From: Hydrogenovibrio sp. SC-1
GTDB lineage: Bacteria; Pseudomonadota; Gammaproteobacteria; Thiomicrospirales; Thiomicrospiraceae
Assembly: GCF_002848135.1 (NCBI RefSeq)
Contig: NZ_PKGB01000005.1
Span: forward strand, 1-64,000
Direction of reading: 5' to 3'
Length of the DNA: 64,000 bases
Shown: positions 1 to 7,917 of the stretch, in pieces
Layout of the letters: each line of letters begins with the position of its first letter
Position numbering within the stretch: the first letter of the stretch is position 1
The notes under the pieces: generated by a model
The model's database searches: none
What the model was told of the DNA's origin: nothing
Seen by the model: only the letters and a program-made list of their open reading frames with translations
Translations under genes and position numbers: made by a program

Positions 1-546
1 AAACGGAGTATCGAGCAGGCGCAAGATCAAGCCCTCATTGCAGAATTGATTTCCCATCCTAAGGAAATTGCCGAACATATCATGTTGATCGATTTAGAGC
101 GTAATGACCTGGGGCGTATTTGTCAGCCGGGTACGGTTAACGTCAATGAACTGATGGTGGTAGAAAGTTATCAACATGTGCATCATATCGTGTCCAATGT
201 TCGAGGGCGACTCAATCCTGGACTAACCCCGCTAGAAGTGATTCATGCGACCTTTCCCGGTGGAACCATTACCGGTTGCCCGAAGGTACGTTGTATGGAA
301 ATTATTGCAGAATTAGAGCAGATGCCACGCCGTGCTTATACTGGGTCTATGGGGTATATTAATCGTGATGGTTCGATGGATTTTAATATTCTGATTCGCA
401 CCTTACTTCAGCAGGAGAATAGGGTTTCTTTTCGAGCTGGCGCGGGTATTGTGGCTGATTCAGAGCCTGAGAGGGAACTTCAAGAATCTGCACATAAAGC
501 CAAAGGCATGTTAAATGCGCTGTTGTTAGGTCAATCTGGGTTATGA
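1..546 (+). CDS. pabB: Aminodeoxychorismate synthase component I, C-terminal part (cut by window start)
   Basis: The open frame enters at base 1, so the true start lies outside; 181 residues are visible. They form the end of a chorismate-binding domain: DLERNDLGR, the FPGGTITGCPK loop and YTGSMGYI are the signature stretches of the anthranilate/aminodeoxychorismate synthase family. The family converts chorismate plus ammonia to an aminated chorismate. The stop codon overlaps the pabC start (ATGA), and this coupling to the lyase gene favours PabB (p-aminobenzoate, folate pathway) over TrpE. Without the N-terminal half this assignment rests mainly on context. Confidence 0.88.
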   Translation, partial: KRSIEQAQDQALIAELISHPKEIAEHIMLIDLERNDLGRICQPGTVNVNELMVVESYQHVHHIVSNVRGRLNPGLTPLEVIHATFPGGTITGCPKVRCMEIIAELEQMPRRAYTGSMGYINRDGSMDFNILIRTLLQQENRVSFRAGAGIVADSEPERELQESAHKAKGMLNALLLGQSGL

Positions 547-1355
547 GTCAGCAACTTGATCGGGGTTTGTTATATGGTGATGGGTTCTTTACCACGGTAT
601 TGGTGCTGTCGGGCCAATTAGCGAATTGGTCGGCGCATTGGCAGCGCCTGCAATTGAGCGCGCAAAGGTTAAAATTTCCTGCACTCTCAGAGACGGAAAT
701 ATTGAGTCGGGTGGCAGCTGAGCTGACGGATGTAGATGAAGACTATGCGGTGGTGAAAATATTGGTTAGCCGAGGGCAAGGGGGGATTGGCTATCAACCT
801 TTGCCTAAGTCGAAGCCGGTTATTTATGTTCAAAAGCTGGCGTTCCCAAATTGGATTAAAAATGCCCAGGCCTGGCCACTTTTTCCCGTTAAAATGACTC
901 TTTCAGAGATTCGGTGCGCCCAGCAGCCTTTATTAGCAGGGTTGAAGCATTGTAATCGTTTAGAGAATGTGATGGCCAGAGAGGCATTGATTGGCTCGAC
1001 CTATGATGACGCTTTGATGTTGGGTCAGCAAGATGACGTGATTTCAGCCACCCAAGCCAATCTTGTTTTGGTTAAAGCTAATCAATTGATTACCCCAGAG
1101 CTTGGTCATAGTGGCGTTATGGGAACCTGTTTGTCTCGCTTACCAAGCGCATTGAAAAAGGCTCAGTGGCAATGGCAAATTCGTCCCGTTACGTTGGATG
1201 ATGTTTATCAGGCAGAAGAACTCTTTTGTTGTAATGCCGTGAGAGGCGTTATGCCGGTCACCCAATTTCAGCAACAGAGCTATCGTACGAACAAAACCCA
1301 CCAAATTGCCCAGGCCTGGCAAGAGTGGCAGTCGCAAAATTTGACATCAGTATAG
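543..1355 (+). CDS. pabC: Aminodeoxychorismate lyase
   Basis: 270 residues of the class IV PLP aminotransferase fold. The enzyme eliminates pyruvate from 4-amino-4-deoxychorismate to give p-aminobenzoate. The likely Schiff-base lysine is K135 in GLKHCNRLE; SRGQGGIGYQP near 77 and EELFCCNAVRGVMPV near the C-terminus match cofactor-binding loops. The start overlaps the pabB stop by four bases, so the two are translationally coupled, and mltG follows eight bases downstream. The gene carries two exact copies of the CCAGGCCTGG palindrome, both read as Gln-Ala-Trp. Length is normal for PabC. Confidence 0.9.
   Translation: MSQQLDRGLLYGDGFFTTVLVLSGQLANWSAHWQRLQLSAQRLKFPALSETEILSRVAAELTDVDEDYAVVKILVSRGQGGIGYQPLPKSKPVIYVQKLAFPNWIKNAQAWPLFPVKMTLSEIRCAQQPLLAGLKHCNRLENVMAREALIGSTYDDALMLGQQDDVISATQANLVLVKANQLITPELGHSGVMGTCLSRLPSALKKAQWQWQIRPVTLDDVYQAEELFCCNAVRGVMPVTQFQQQSYRTNKTHQIAQAWQEWQSQNLTSV
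866..875. repeat. CCAGGCCTGG palindrome inside pabC (copy 1)
   Basis: Exact 10-bp palindrome within coding sequence, read in frame as part of Ala-Gln-Ala-Trp. No extended arms or T-run flank it. Confidence 0.9.
1310..1319. repeat. CCAGGCCTGG palindrome near the pabC 3' end (copy 2)
   Basis: Exact 10-bp palindrome, again read as Ala-Gln-Ala-Trp, 36 bases before the pabC stop codon. Confidence 0.9.
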
Positions 1356-1363
1356 GAAGTCGC

Positions 1364-2371
1364 ATGCAAAAAACCAAAACCTTTATATTAACCGTTGCTG
1401 TCAGTTTGTTTGTGATTTGGTTGAGTGTTGAGGGCTGGAGTTTTAAACAGTTTTTAACCCAACCTATTTCAACTTTGTCAGCCCCTAAGGTGGTATCCAT
1501 TGCACCAGGCAGTACGGCAAAAAAAGTCGCTTATCGCCTTTATGAAGAAAACTTGGTTCGCCACCCAAATTGGTTGGTTTTGATGTTGAAATGGCAAGGA
1601 CAAGCCGAATCCATTAAGGCGGGCGAAATTGAAATCCAGCCTCAATGGCAGTTAGACGAGTTGATTGATGCGCTCGTGCAAGGCAAAACGGTCACTTACC
1701 CTGTGACCTTTATTGCAGGCGAAACGGTTCAACAGGCCTTAGCTCGTTTGGCAGGTTCCAGCAAAATGCGCTTTGAGGTCGATTTAACGTCATCGGAATC
1801 TGTTCAGCAAGCATTAGGTTTGTCAGAGCCTTTGGAAGGACAATTATTACCGGAAACCTACTTTTACTCTGCCAACGAAACCGCCTTATCGATCCTTCGG
1901 CGTTCTCATCAATCGTTAAATGCGGTGTTACAGCAAGCTTGGGAAAAGCGGGCGCCTAATTTACCGTTAAAAACCCCTTATGAAGCGTTAATTCTGGCCT
2001 CCATCGTCGAGAAGGAAACGGGTTATGCGCCAGAGAGACCGATGATTGCGGGAGTATTTATTAATCGTCTTCGTAAAGGCATGCGTCTTCAATCAGATCC
2101 AACCACTATCTATGGCATGGGCGACGCTTATGATGGTAATATTCGCAAGAAGGATTTATTAACCAAAACCGCTTACAATACCTATCGTATTTCGGGATTG
2201 CCGCCAACACCAATTGCCCTTGCCAGTGAAGATGCTATTCAGGCAGTCCTCAATCCAGCAACGACCGATGCACTGTACTTCGTGGCTTCTGGAGGCGGAC
2301 AGCATGTTTTTTCCAAAACCTTGGAAGCGCATAACAAAGCGGTGCAAAAGTATATTTTAAAACGCCATTGA
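1364..2371 (+). CDS. mltG: Endolytic murein transglycosylase MltG (YceG-like)
   Basis: 335 residues from the ATG preceded by AGGAAG; a longer in-frame start at 1325 overlaps pabC and has no ribosome site. One membrane anchor spans about residues 8-22, followed by a periplasmic LysM-like part and the YceG catalytic domain. E216 in ASIVEKETG matches the catalytic glutamate of the E. coli enzyme. LPETYFYSA and the SDPTTIYG/YNTYRISGLPPTPI segments are family hallmarks. The enzyme cleaves nascent glycan strands and is thought to end their elongation. The pabC-mltG-tmk-holB order is common in gammaproteobacteria. Confidence 0.93.
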   Translation: MQKTKTFILTVAVSLFVIWLSVEGWSFKQFLTQPISTLSAPKVVSIAPGSTAKKVAYRLYEENLVRHPNWLVLMLKWQGQAESIKAGEIEIQPQWQLDELIDALVQGKTVTYPVTFIAGETVQQALARLAGSSKMRFEVDLTSSESVQQALGLSEPLEGQLLPETYFYSANETALSILRRSHQSLNAVLQQAWEKRAPNLPLKTPYEALILASIVEKETGYAPERPMIAGVFINRLRKGMRLQSDPTTIYGMGDAYDGNIRKKDLLTKTAYNTYRISGLPPTPIALASEDAIQAVLNPATTDALYFVASGGGQHVFSKTLEAHNKAVQKYILKRH

Positions 2372-2401
2372 TTTTGGCTTCATTATTCAAGACGGATTGT
2401 T

Positions 2402-3073
2402 ATGACATACTCACATCAGCCCAGGCCTGGTCAATTTATTACCCTTGAAGGAACGGAAGGCGGTGGAAAATCCACCAATCTCGTTTATATCCAGCAATGG
2501 CTAGAAGACAAGGGGATAGAGGTGGTCGTGACCCGAGAGCCAGGCGGCACCCCTATCAGTGAAGCGGTCAGGCAAATACTGTTGGATCCAACCTACGATG
2601 AAATGACAGCAGAAACGGAATTGCTGTTGATGTTCGCTGCCCGTAATCAGCATATACAACAAACCATTTTACCGGCATTGGCCGACGGAAAATGGGTGGT
2701 TTCAGACCGTTTCACCGATGCCTCTTATGCTTATCAAGGGGGCGCGAGAGGTATGGATTATCAGCGAATTGCACAATTAGAGAATTGGGTTCAGCAAGGG
2801 TTTGTGCCAGCGATGACGTTTGTGTTTGATCTACCGATTGAAGAAGGGATGCGTCGAGTAGCCGCTCGTTCTAATTTGACTGGGCAAGCGATTGATCGTT
2901 TTGAAAAAGAAAAGTCAGATTTTTTTGAAAAGGTTCGGCATGCCTATTTGCATCGTGCTCAGCAAGCTCCGGAACGCTATCAAGTGTTGGATGCAGCTCA
3001 GCCATTAACGAATGTGCAAAGCCAAATTCAGTCTCGATTAACTCAGTTGTTCGATGGTATCTCAAACCAATGA
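2402..3073 (+). CDS. tmk: Thymidylate kinase
   Basis: 223 residues; phosphorylates dTMP to dTDP in the cytosol. The P-loop GTEGGGKST sits at residues 17-25, TREPGGTP near 44-51 and the DR(F) motif at D102-R103 in VVSDRFTDASYAYQGG, all diagnostic of bacterial thymidylate kinases. The gene follows mltG by 30 bases and its stop overlaps the holB start. The ribosome site is weak. A CCAGGCCTGG palindrome falls seven codons after the start and encodes Pro-Arg-Pro-Gly just ahead of the P-loop strand. Confidence 0.95.
   Translation: MTYSHQPRPGQFITLEGTEGGGKSTNLVYIQQWLEDKGIEVVVTREPGGTPISEAVRQILLDPTYDEMTAETELLLMFAARNQHIQQTILPALADGKWVVSDRFTDASYAYQGGARGMDYQRIAQLENWVQQGFVPAMTFVFDLPIEEGMRRVAARSNLTGQAIDRFEKEKSDFFEKVRHAYLHRAQQAPERYQVLDAAQPLTNVQSQIQSRLTQLFDGISNQ
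2421..2430. repeat. CCAGGCCTGG palindrome in the 5' end of tmk (copy 3)
   Basis: Exact palindrome 20 bases into the gene, read in a different frame from the pabC copies (Pro-Arg-Pro-Gly). Flanks extend it by no more than a base or two. Confidence 0.9.
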
Positions 3074-4059
3074 TGCAGAACAGTCTTTATCCATGGCAAG
3101 CCAATCTTTGGCAAGACTGGTTAGCACAAGGCCGCTTTTTGGGACAGGCCTACTTGCTCTCTGGTCCCGATGGTATTGGAATCTCTGCTTTTGCGATGGC
3201 AATGGCACAAGGGGTTTTGTGTCAATCCGATGGGGTGGATGCCTGTCAAAATTGTGCCCAGTGTCATCAGTTCGGCCAGCAAACCCACCCTGATTTTTTG
3301 CGATTGGCATTATTGGAAGACAAAAAAGAAATCAGTGTTGATCAAGTCCGTGCGTTAAATGAACAGGTGTATCGCACCTCGCATCAGGGCGGTTATAAGG
3401 TGGTATTGATTGAGCAAGTCGAACATTTAAATCGTTCTGCCTTTAATGCATTGCTGAAAACGTTGGAAGAACCGCCAACCAAAACAGTGATGATTTTGAC
3501 CACGCATCAATGGCATCAACTTCCAGCAACCCTAATCAGTCGATGTCGACAACTGCGTTTTGCCGTTCCGCCATTGGATGCCGTCATGACTTGGCTGCAT
3601 CAACAATTGCCGCAGGCAGATGATCGCTTGCTTAAAAAAGCATTAAAGCTTAACTGGGGCTTGCCCATCTCGGCAAAGGACTGGATTGAAGCCAAAGCAT
3701 TTGATTTGGAAGCAACCTGGCAAACGGATATCAAAAGTTTACAACAGCAGCGGACATCCATTTCTCAATTAGTTGATAAATGGAAAAAGTGGTCAGCACC
3801 AGAAATCGTGTTTGATTATTTTTATTTGTGGACGGTGAATTATATCCGTGCTGCTGTTTATGGCGAAAAATTGCCTTATGATCCAAATTGGCTTGTGTTT
3901 CAAAAGTCGGTACTGCAAGCACGCCAACTGTGGCAACAAAATGTCAATAAAGACTTGTTGTTAGAAAGTGTTTGCTTAGAGTGGTTACAATGTCAGCAGG
4001 CTGACTATCAACCGAACCCGGCATTACAAACACCCATGATTAGAGGCGACCAAATTTAA
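3070..4059 (+). CDS. holB: DNA polymerase III subunit delta prime
   Basis: 329 residues. This is the clamp-loader stator subunit that works with gamma/tau and delta to load the beta clamp. The Walker A position reads GPDGIGIS and lacks the lysine, as expected for delta prime, which does not hydrolyse ATP. Four cysteines (C51, C59, C62, C65) form the zinc module. LKTLEEPP and the SRC arginine-finger motif (LISRCRQL) are intact. The start overlaps the tmk stop (ATGA). A pilZ gene, often next, is absent; a TatD-family gene follows after ten bases. Confidence 0.93.
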   Translation: MMQNSLYPWQANLWQDWLAQGRFLGQAYLLSGPDGIGISAFAMAMAQGVLCQSDGVDACQNCAQCHQFGQQTHPDFLRLALLEDKKEISVDQVRALNEQVYRTSHQGGYKVVLIEQVEHLNRSAFNALLKTLEEPPTKTVMILTTHQWHQLPATLISRCRQLRFAVPPLDAVMTWLHQQLPQADDRLLKKALKLNWGLPISAKDWIEAKAFDLEATWQTDIKSLQQQRTSISQLVDKWKKWSAPEIVFDYFYLWTVNYIRAAVYGEKLPYDPNWLVFQKSVLQARQLWQQNVNKDLLLESVCLEWLQCQQADYQPNPALQTPMIRGDQI

Positions 4060-4069
4060 AGGAGAGAGC

Positions 4070-4843
4070 ATGATAGTTGATTCGCACTGTCACTTAAATA
4101 TATTGCCAGAGCAACTGGGGAATGTTGAAGACGTCATTCAAACGGCGACAGACAATGGCGTAGGCCGAATGATGTGTATTGCCATCGGGCCTGAGCAATG
4201 GCAAGAGGTTCTTGACTTGGCTGACCAGTATGAGGGCGTTTACGCAGCAATAGGGGTGCATCCCTGTGAACCATCGAACGTGGTGGTGACCGATGAAGAG
4301 CTGATTGCTGCCGCCAGTCATCCTAAAGTGTTAGCGATTGGTGAAATTGGCTTGGATTACTATCACTTTGATATTGAAAAAGAGGATATGCATTGGCAGC
4401 AAGCGCGTTTTCGTCAAATGATTCGATTGGCAGTCAAACTCAAAAAACCGATGGTCATCCACACACGAAATTCAACGCCTGATTGTCTACGTATTCTAAA
4501 AGAGGAAGGTGCGGATCAAGTGGGCGGTATTATGCATTGTTTTGTTGAAGACTTAGCCACTGCTGAAGCGGCAATGGCACTAGGATTTTATATTTCCTTT
4601 TCAGGGATTGTGACCTTTAAAAATGCTAAAGAACTGAAAACCGTAGCAGCGGCGGTACCACTCGATCGAATCCTAGTGGAAACCGATGCACCCTATCTTG
4701 CTCCAGTCCCTTATCGCGGCAAACCTAATCAGCCTGCTTATACCCGTTATGTGGTTGAAGAAATTGCTCGATTACGAGATCTGAGTATTGACACAGTTGC
4801 CCAAGCGACCACTGAAAATTTTGAGCGGTTATTCCGTTTATGA
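4070..4843 (+). CDS. TatD-family metal-dependent hydrolase (YcfH-like deoxyribonuclease)
   Basis: 257 residues of the amidohydrolase-type TIM barrel. Metal ligands are visible in order: H6-x-H8, E92 (GEIGLDYY), H131 (HTRN), H156 (MHCF) and D206 (ETDAPYLAP). Family members act as 3'-5' DNases or D-aminoacyl-hydrolase-like enzymes; the holB neighbourhood matches the ycfH position in E. coli. The ribosome site is GGAGAG. The stop overlaps the ABC exporter start. The exact substrate cannot be read from sequence. Confidence 0.9.
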   Translation: MIVDSHCHLNILPEQLGNVEDVIQTATDNGVGRMMCIAIGPEQWQEVLDLADQYEGVYAAIGVHPCEPSNVVVTDEELIAAASHPKVLAIGEIGLDYYHFDIEKEDMHWQQARFRQMIRLAVKLKKPMVIHTRNSTPDCLRILKEEGADQVGGIMHCFVEDLATAEAAMALGFYISFSGIVTFKNAKELKTVAAAVPLDRILVETDAPYLAPVPYRGKPNQPAYTRYVVEEIARLRDLSIDTVAQATTENFERLFRL

Positions 4844-6648
4844 ATTCCAGTCCCTCAGAAGCGAAAACGCATTCTACGGCGCAACCACCGTATAGCTGGC
4901 AGCGCATTTTTGAATTGGTCATCCAGCATAAGCCGCAACTGATAAAAGCGCATATCATCGCACTGTTTGCCATGATTGCGACTGTGCCACTGCCATTATT
5001 ACTACCGCTTTTAGTCGATGAAGTATTGCTGAATCAACCCGCATGGATTGTTGGTACTTTGAATCAGTGGATACCTGAAAGCTGGCAAACCGCCGTGGGT
5101 TATATCGTTTTGGTAACCGTGATTACCATCTTTTTGCGAGTTATCGGCGTTGCATTAGGGGTTTGGCAAGTACAACAGTTCACGATTATTTCTAAAGCGG
5201 TTACCTACCGTATCCGCACTGATTTATTGGCTAGAATCCAAGGTGTCTCAATGAGCCAATATGAAACCTTGGGCAGTGGCAGTGTGACATCAACGATGGT
5301 GAGTGATGTTAATACCTTAGATACCTTTTTAGGCACCACGGTTGGTAAAGTCATTCTTGCGGTGTTTTCACTTATTGGCGTTACGGTCGTTTTACTTTGG
5401 TTACATTGGCAGTTGGCCTTGTTTATTTTGTTGTTGAATCCGCTAGTCGTTTATTTCACGATGCGCATGGGTCGAAAAGTCAAAACCTTAAAAAAAGATG
5501 AAAACACCGCCGTTGCGGCTTTTCAACAGGCCCTTGCAGAAACTCTAGATGCATTGCAACAAGTCCGCGCCGCCAATCAAGACAAAGCTTTTTTCGAGCG
5601 TATTCGGGGCAGTGCTGAAGAAATTAAAACCCGTTCAGAAGCCTTTACCTGGAAATCGGAAGCCGCCAGTCGCGTGTCGTTTTTAATATTTTTGGTTGGG
5701 TTTGATTTATTTCGCGGTGTCAGTTTCTTTATGGTGGTCTTTTCCAATTTGTCGATTGGGGAGATGATGGCGGTATTTGGGTATCTTTGGTTTATGATGG
5801 GGCCGGTTCAAGAAATTTTGGCCATTCAATATGCCTATAGTGCTGGTTCAGGCGCTTTGCAACGTATTAATCAAGTGTTGGACTTACATCAAGAACCTCG
5901 TTACCCTGCGCTCAAAAAACCATTTGAACAGGCTCCGGTTGCCGTTTCGGTCAAGGATATCTTCTTTCATTACCCCAGTCACGAAAAACCCGTATTGCAC
6001 AATCTCAGTTTTGAAATCCAACCTGGAGAAAAATTGGCATTTGTCGGTGCCAGTGGAGGCGGGAAAACCACGCTCGTGCAAATCTTACTGGGCTTCTATG
6101 AAGCGGATTCGGGTCAGGTTTACTATAACGGCATCCCCATTGAGGAAATTGGTCAACAGCAAGTACGGCAAAATGTCGCAACCGTTTTACAACAACCGAT
6201 GCTGTTTCAACAAACGGTGCGATTCAATTTAACCCTGGGACAAGACTTACCGGAACAAGCCTTGTGGGATGCTCTGAAAATGGCGCAATTGGATGATGTG
6301 GTGGCCGATATGGATCAGCAGCTAGAAACCATGGTTGGACGTAATGGCGTCAAACTGTCTGGCGGGCAGCGTCAACGACTAGCCATTGCACGAATGATTT
6401 TACAAGATCCAAAAGTGGTGATTATGGACGAAGCCACCTCGGCTTTGGATATGGAAACCGAACGCAAACTCTATGTGGATCTGGCACCGTTTTTAAAAGG
6501 TAGAACAACACTAATTGTTGCTCACCGACTCAGTTCGATTAAACAAGCGGATCGTATTTTGGTTTTTGAAGATGGTCATATTATCGAATCCGGTAGTCAC
6601 GAAGACCTTGTCACTTCAGGCGGAACCTACCAACGCCTCTATCGTTAA
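4840..6648 (+). CDS. ABC exporter, fused permease-ATPase (MsbA/lipid-exporter type)
   Basis: 602 residues: a six-helix type I exporter domain (about 20-330) followed by a nucleotide-binding domain. Walker A GASGGGKTT is near 403, signature LSGGQRQRLAIAR near 506, Walker B VVIMDEATSALD near 526 and the switch histidine in IVAHRLSS near 559, so it should be an active half-transporter that dimerises. Closest general likeness is to MsbA-like exporters and homologous multidrug exporters. I cannot tell lipid A flipping from drug or peptide export, and there is no adjacent lpxK. The start overlaps the upstream stop (ATGA). Confidence 0.88.
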   Translation: MNSSPSEAKTHSTAQPPYSWQRIFELVIQHKPQLIKAHIIALFAMIATVPLPLLLPLLVDEVLLNQPAWIVGTLNQWIPESWQTAVGYIVLVTVITIFLRVIGVALGVWQVQQFTIISKAVTYRIRTDLLARIQGVSMSQYETLGSGSVTSTMVSDVNTLDTFLGTTVGKVILAVFSLIGVTVVLLWLHWQLALFILLLNPLVVYFTMRMGRKVKTLKKDENTAVAAFQQALAETLDALQQVRAANQDKAFFERIRGSAEEIKTRSEAFTWKSEAASRVSFLIFLVGFDLFRGVSFFMVVFSNLSIGEMMAVFGYLWFMMGPVQEILAIQYAYSAGSGALQRINQVLDLHQEPRYPALKKPFEQAPVAVSVKDIFFHYPSHEKPVLHNLSFEIQPGEKLAFVGASGGGKTTLVQILLGFYEADSGQVYYNGIPIEEIGQQQVRQNVATVLQQPMLFQQTVRFNLTLGQDLPEQALWDALKMAQLDDVVADMDQQLETMVGRNGVKLSGGQRQRLAIARMILQDPKVVIMDEATSALDMETERKLYVDLAPFLKGRTTLIVAHRLSSIKQADRILVFEDGHIIESGSHEDLVTSGGTYQRLYR

Positions 6649-6730
6649 TACTTGTCATTGGCTTAGCCTTTTGAAAGGCAGTTCGCTGTACAGGTTATTA
6701 TTCATTCTAAATTTAGGTATGAACCAATAA

Positions 6731-6746
6731 AGCCCCGCAAGGGGTT
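6731..6746 (+). other. GNRA-type stem-loop upstream of pldA
   Basis: CCCC-GCAA-GGGG hairpin (6733-6744), extended weakly by flanking A/T and G/T pairs. A GCAA tetraloop on a four-GC stem would be stable in RNA, but there is no T-run, so it is not a standard terminator. It lies about 20 bases before a possible leader ORF. Confidence 0.45.
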
Positions 6747-6765
6747 GAGAAATGAAATGGATGTA

Positions 6766-6873
6766 ATGATGGAAAGTTTGACGTATCTAAATGGGTTGGC
6801 TTACCAAGCTAATACCGAATTTCAAAATGCTTTAAACTTATCTCGTTTTTATGCGGATGGGACCGATGAATAA
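6766..6873 (+). CDS. Possible 35-residue leader peptide coupled to pldA
   Basis: Short ORF beginning MMESLTYLNGLAYQ and ending FYADGTDE. Its stop overlaps the chosen pldA start in the arrangement ATGAATAA, which would allow translational coupling. The ribosome site is unclear (a GAGAAATGA stretch lies upstream). No family is recognised. It could be a regulatory leader, a small real protein, or chance; conservation would decide. Confidence 0.3.
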   Translation: MMESLTYLNGLAYQANTEFQNALNLSRFYADGTDE

Positions 6874-7873
6874 CCGACTGAAAATCAGCTATTTGATTGG
6901 GTTGGTTTTAATCATGCCATTGGCTTTGGCCGAGACGGATACAGAAACAGAATCATTCATGCCTGCCTATGATTCAAACTGTTTGCGAAACGGGATATTA
7001 TCACTGCCGCCAGAGACGCCTTTGGCAGACATTCGAAAGCAATGCTTGGTTAAGGATAACAAACCTACTGAACCTTCAGCCGTCGAACAACGTTTGCAAT
7101 CTCAGCGATTTAATAAAAACGATCAATTTTCTTTACAAACCTATCTACCTAATTATGTGTTATTGGATTCCTTTCATTTTTCTGGGGTCAATGATCAGCC
7201 TTTTTCGGATCAGTTTTTAAAAGATGAACGGTTTGACCCACTCGAGATCAAATTTCAATTCAGTGTCAAAGTGCCAATTTCAGATAACTTTATTGGCGTA
7301 GGCGACCATTGGTTTGTGGGCTATACCAATCGTTCTTTTTGGCAAGCTTATAACCACCATATTTCCTCACCTTTTAGAGAAACCAATCATCAACCAGAAG
7401 GTTGGATCAGTTTTGATAATCAATGGAATTTCTTGGGATGGAAAAATCGTTTGATAGACGTTGGGTTAATACATCAGTCAAACGGAAAACCGGGAAGTTT
7501 GTCACGTTCATGGAATCGAGGGTTTTTACGATTTGTGTTTGAGCAAGGGAATTCGGCATTTGTCATTAAACCGTGGATAAGAATTCCCGAGTCGGCCTCC
7601 AGCGATGATAATGCCGACATTAGTTACTATCTTGGGCGCTCAGAGTTTTTATATGCGACAAAATATTCAGATCATCATTACAGAGTCATGTTACGCAATA
7701 ATTTTAATGAGAAACGTAACAAAGGGGCGATAGAGCTCGGATATAGCTTCCCGGTTCATCGTAATCTTAATTTTTATGCGCAATGGTTTTATGGTTATGG
7801 TGAAAGTCTGATCGACTATAACTACCTGAATAACACCTTGAGCATTGGCGTTCAATTAGGCAATCTTCTTTAA
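6866..7873 (+). CDS. pldA: Outer-membrane phospholipase A1
   Basis: 335 residues from MNNRLKISYLIG, which gives a clean signal peptide cleaved after about residue 22 (ALA); an alternative start five codons earlier is possible. The mature part is a 12-strand OMPLA barrel. H203 and S205 in HQSNG, and N217 in SRSWNRG, keep the exact spacing of the catalytic His-Ser-Asn triad of E. coli PldA (142/144/156). The enzyme hydrolyses phospholipids that reach the outer leaflet and so maintains outer-membrane asymmetry. It converges on recN. Confidence 0.92.
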   Translation: MNNRLKISYLIGLVLIMPLALAETDTETESFMPAYDSNCLRNGILSLPPETPLADIRKQCLVKDNKPTEPSAVEQRLQSQRFNKNDQFSLQTYLPNYVLLDSFHFSGVNDQPFSDQFLKDERFDPLEIKFQFSVKVPISDNFIGVGDHWFVGYTNRSFWQAYNHHISSPFRETNHQPEGWISFDNQWNFLGWKNRLIDVGLIHQSNGKPGSLSRSWNRGFLRFVFEQGNSAFVIKPWIRIPESASSDDNADISYYLGRSEFLYATKYSDHHYRVMLRNNFNEKRNKGAIELGYSFPVHRNLNFYAQWFYGYGESLIDYNYLNNTLSIGVQLGNLL

Positions 7874-7895
7874 ACGCCAGGCCTGGTGTTTTTGG
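7871..7895 (+). terminator. Terminator after pldA built on CCAGGCCTGG (copy 4)
   Basis: Exact core at 7877-7886 between the convergent pldA and recN stops. In RNA the stem A-C-G-C-C-A / U-G-G-U-G-U (one G-U pair) closes a GGCC tetraloop and is followed by TTTTT, giving a plausible intrinsic terminator on the plus strand. A second weak dyad, CCCTTTTAATAGGGG, follows before the recN stop. Confidence 0.7.
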
Positions 7896-7917
7896 CATCC
7901 CTTTTAATAGGGGGGAG

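Noticed and set aside
3100-3125. ACAGGCC and similar partial matches to the palindrome elsewhere (for example 3145, 21225, 23248)
   Set aside because: Two or more mismatches or only the AGGCC half; not counted.
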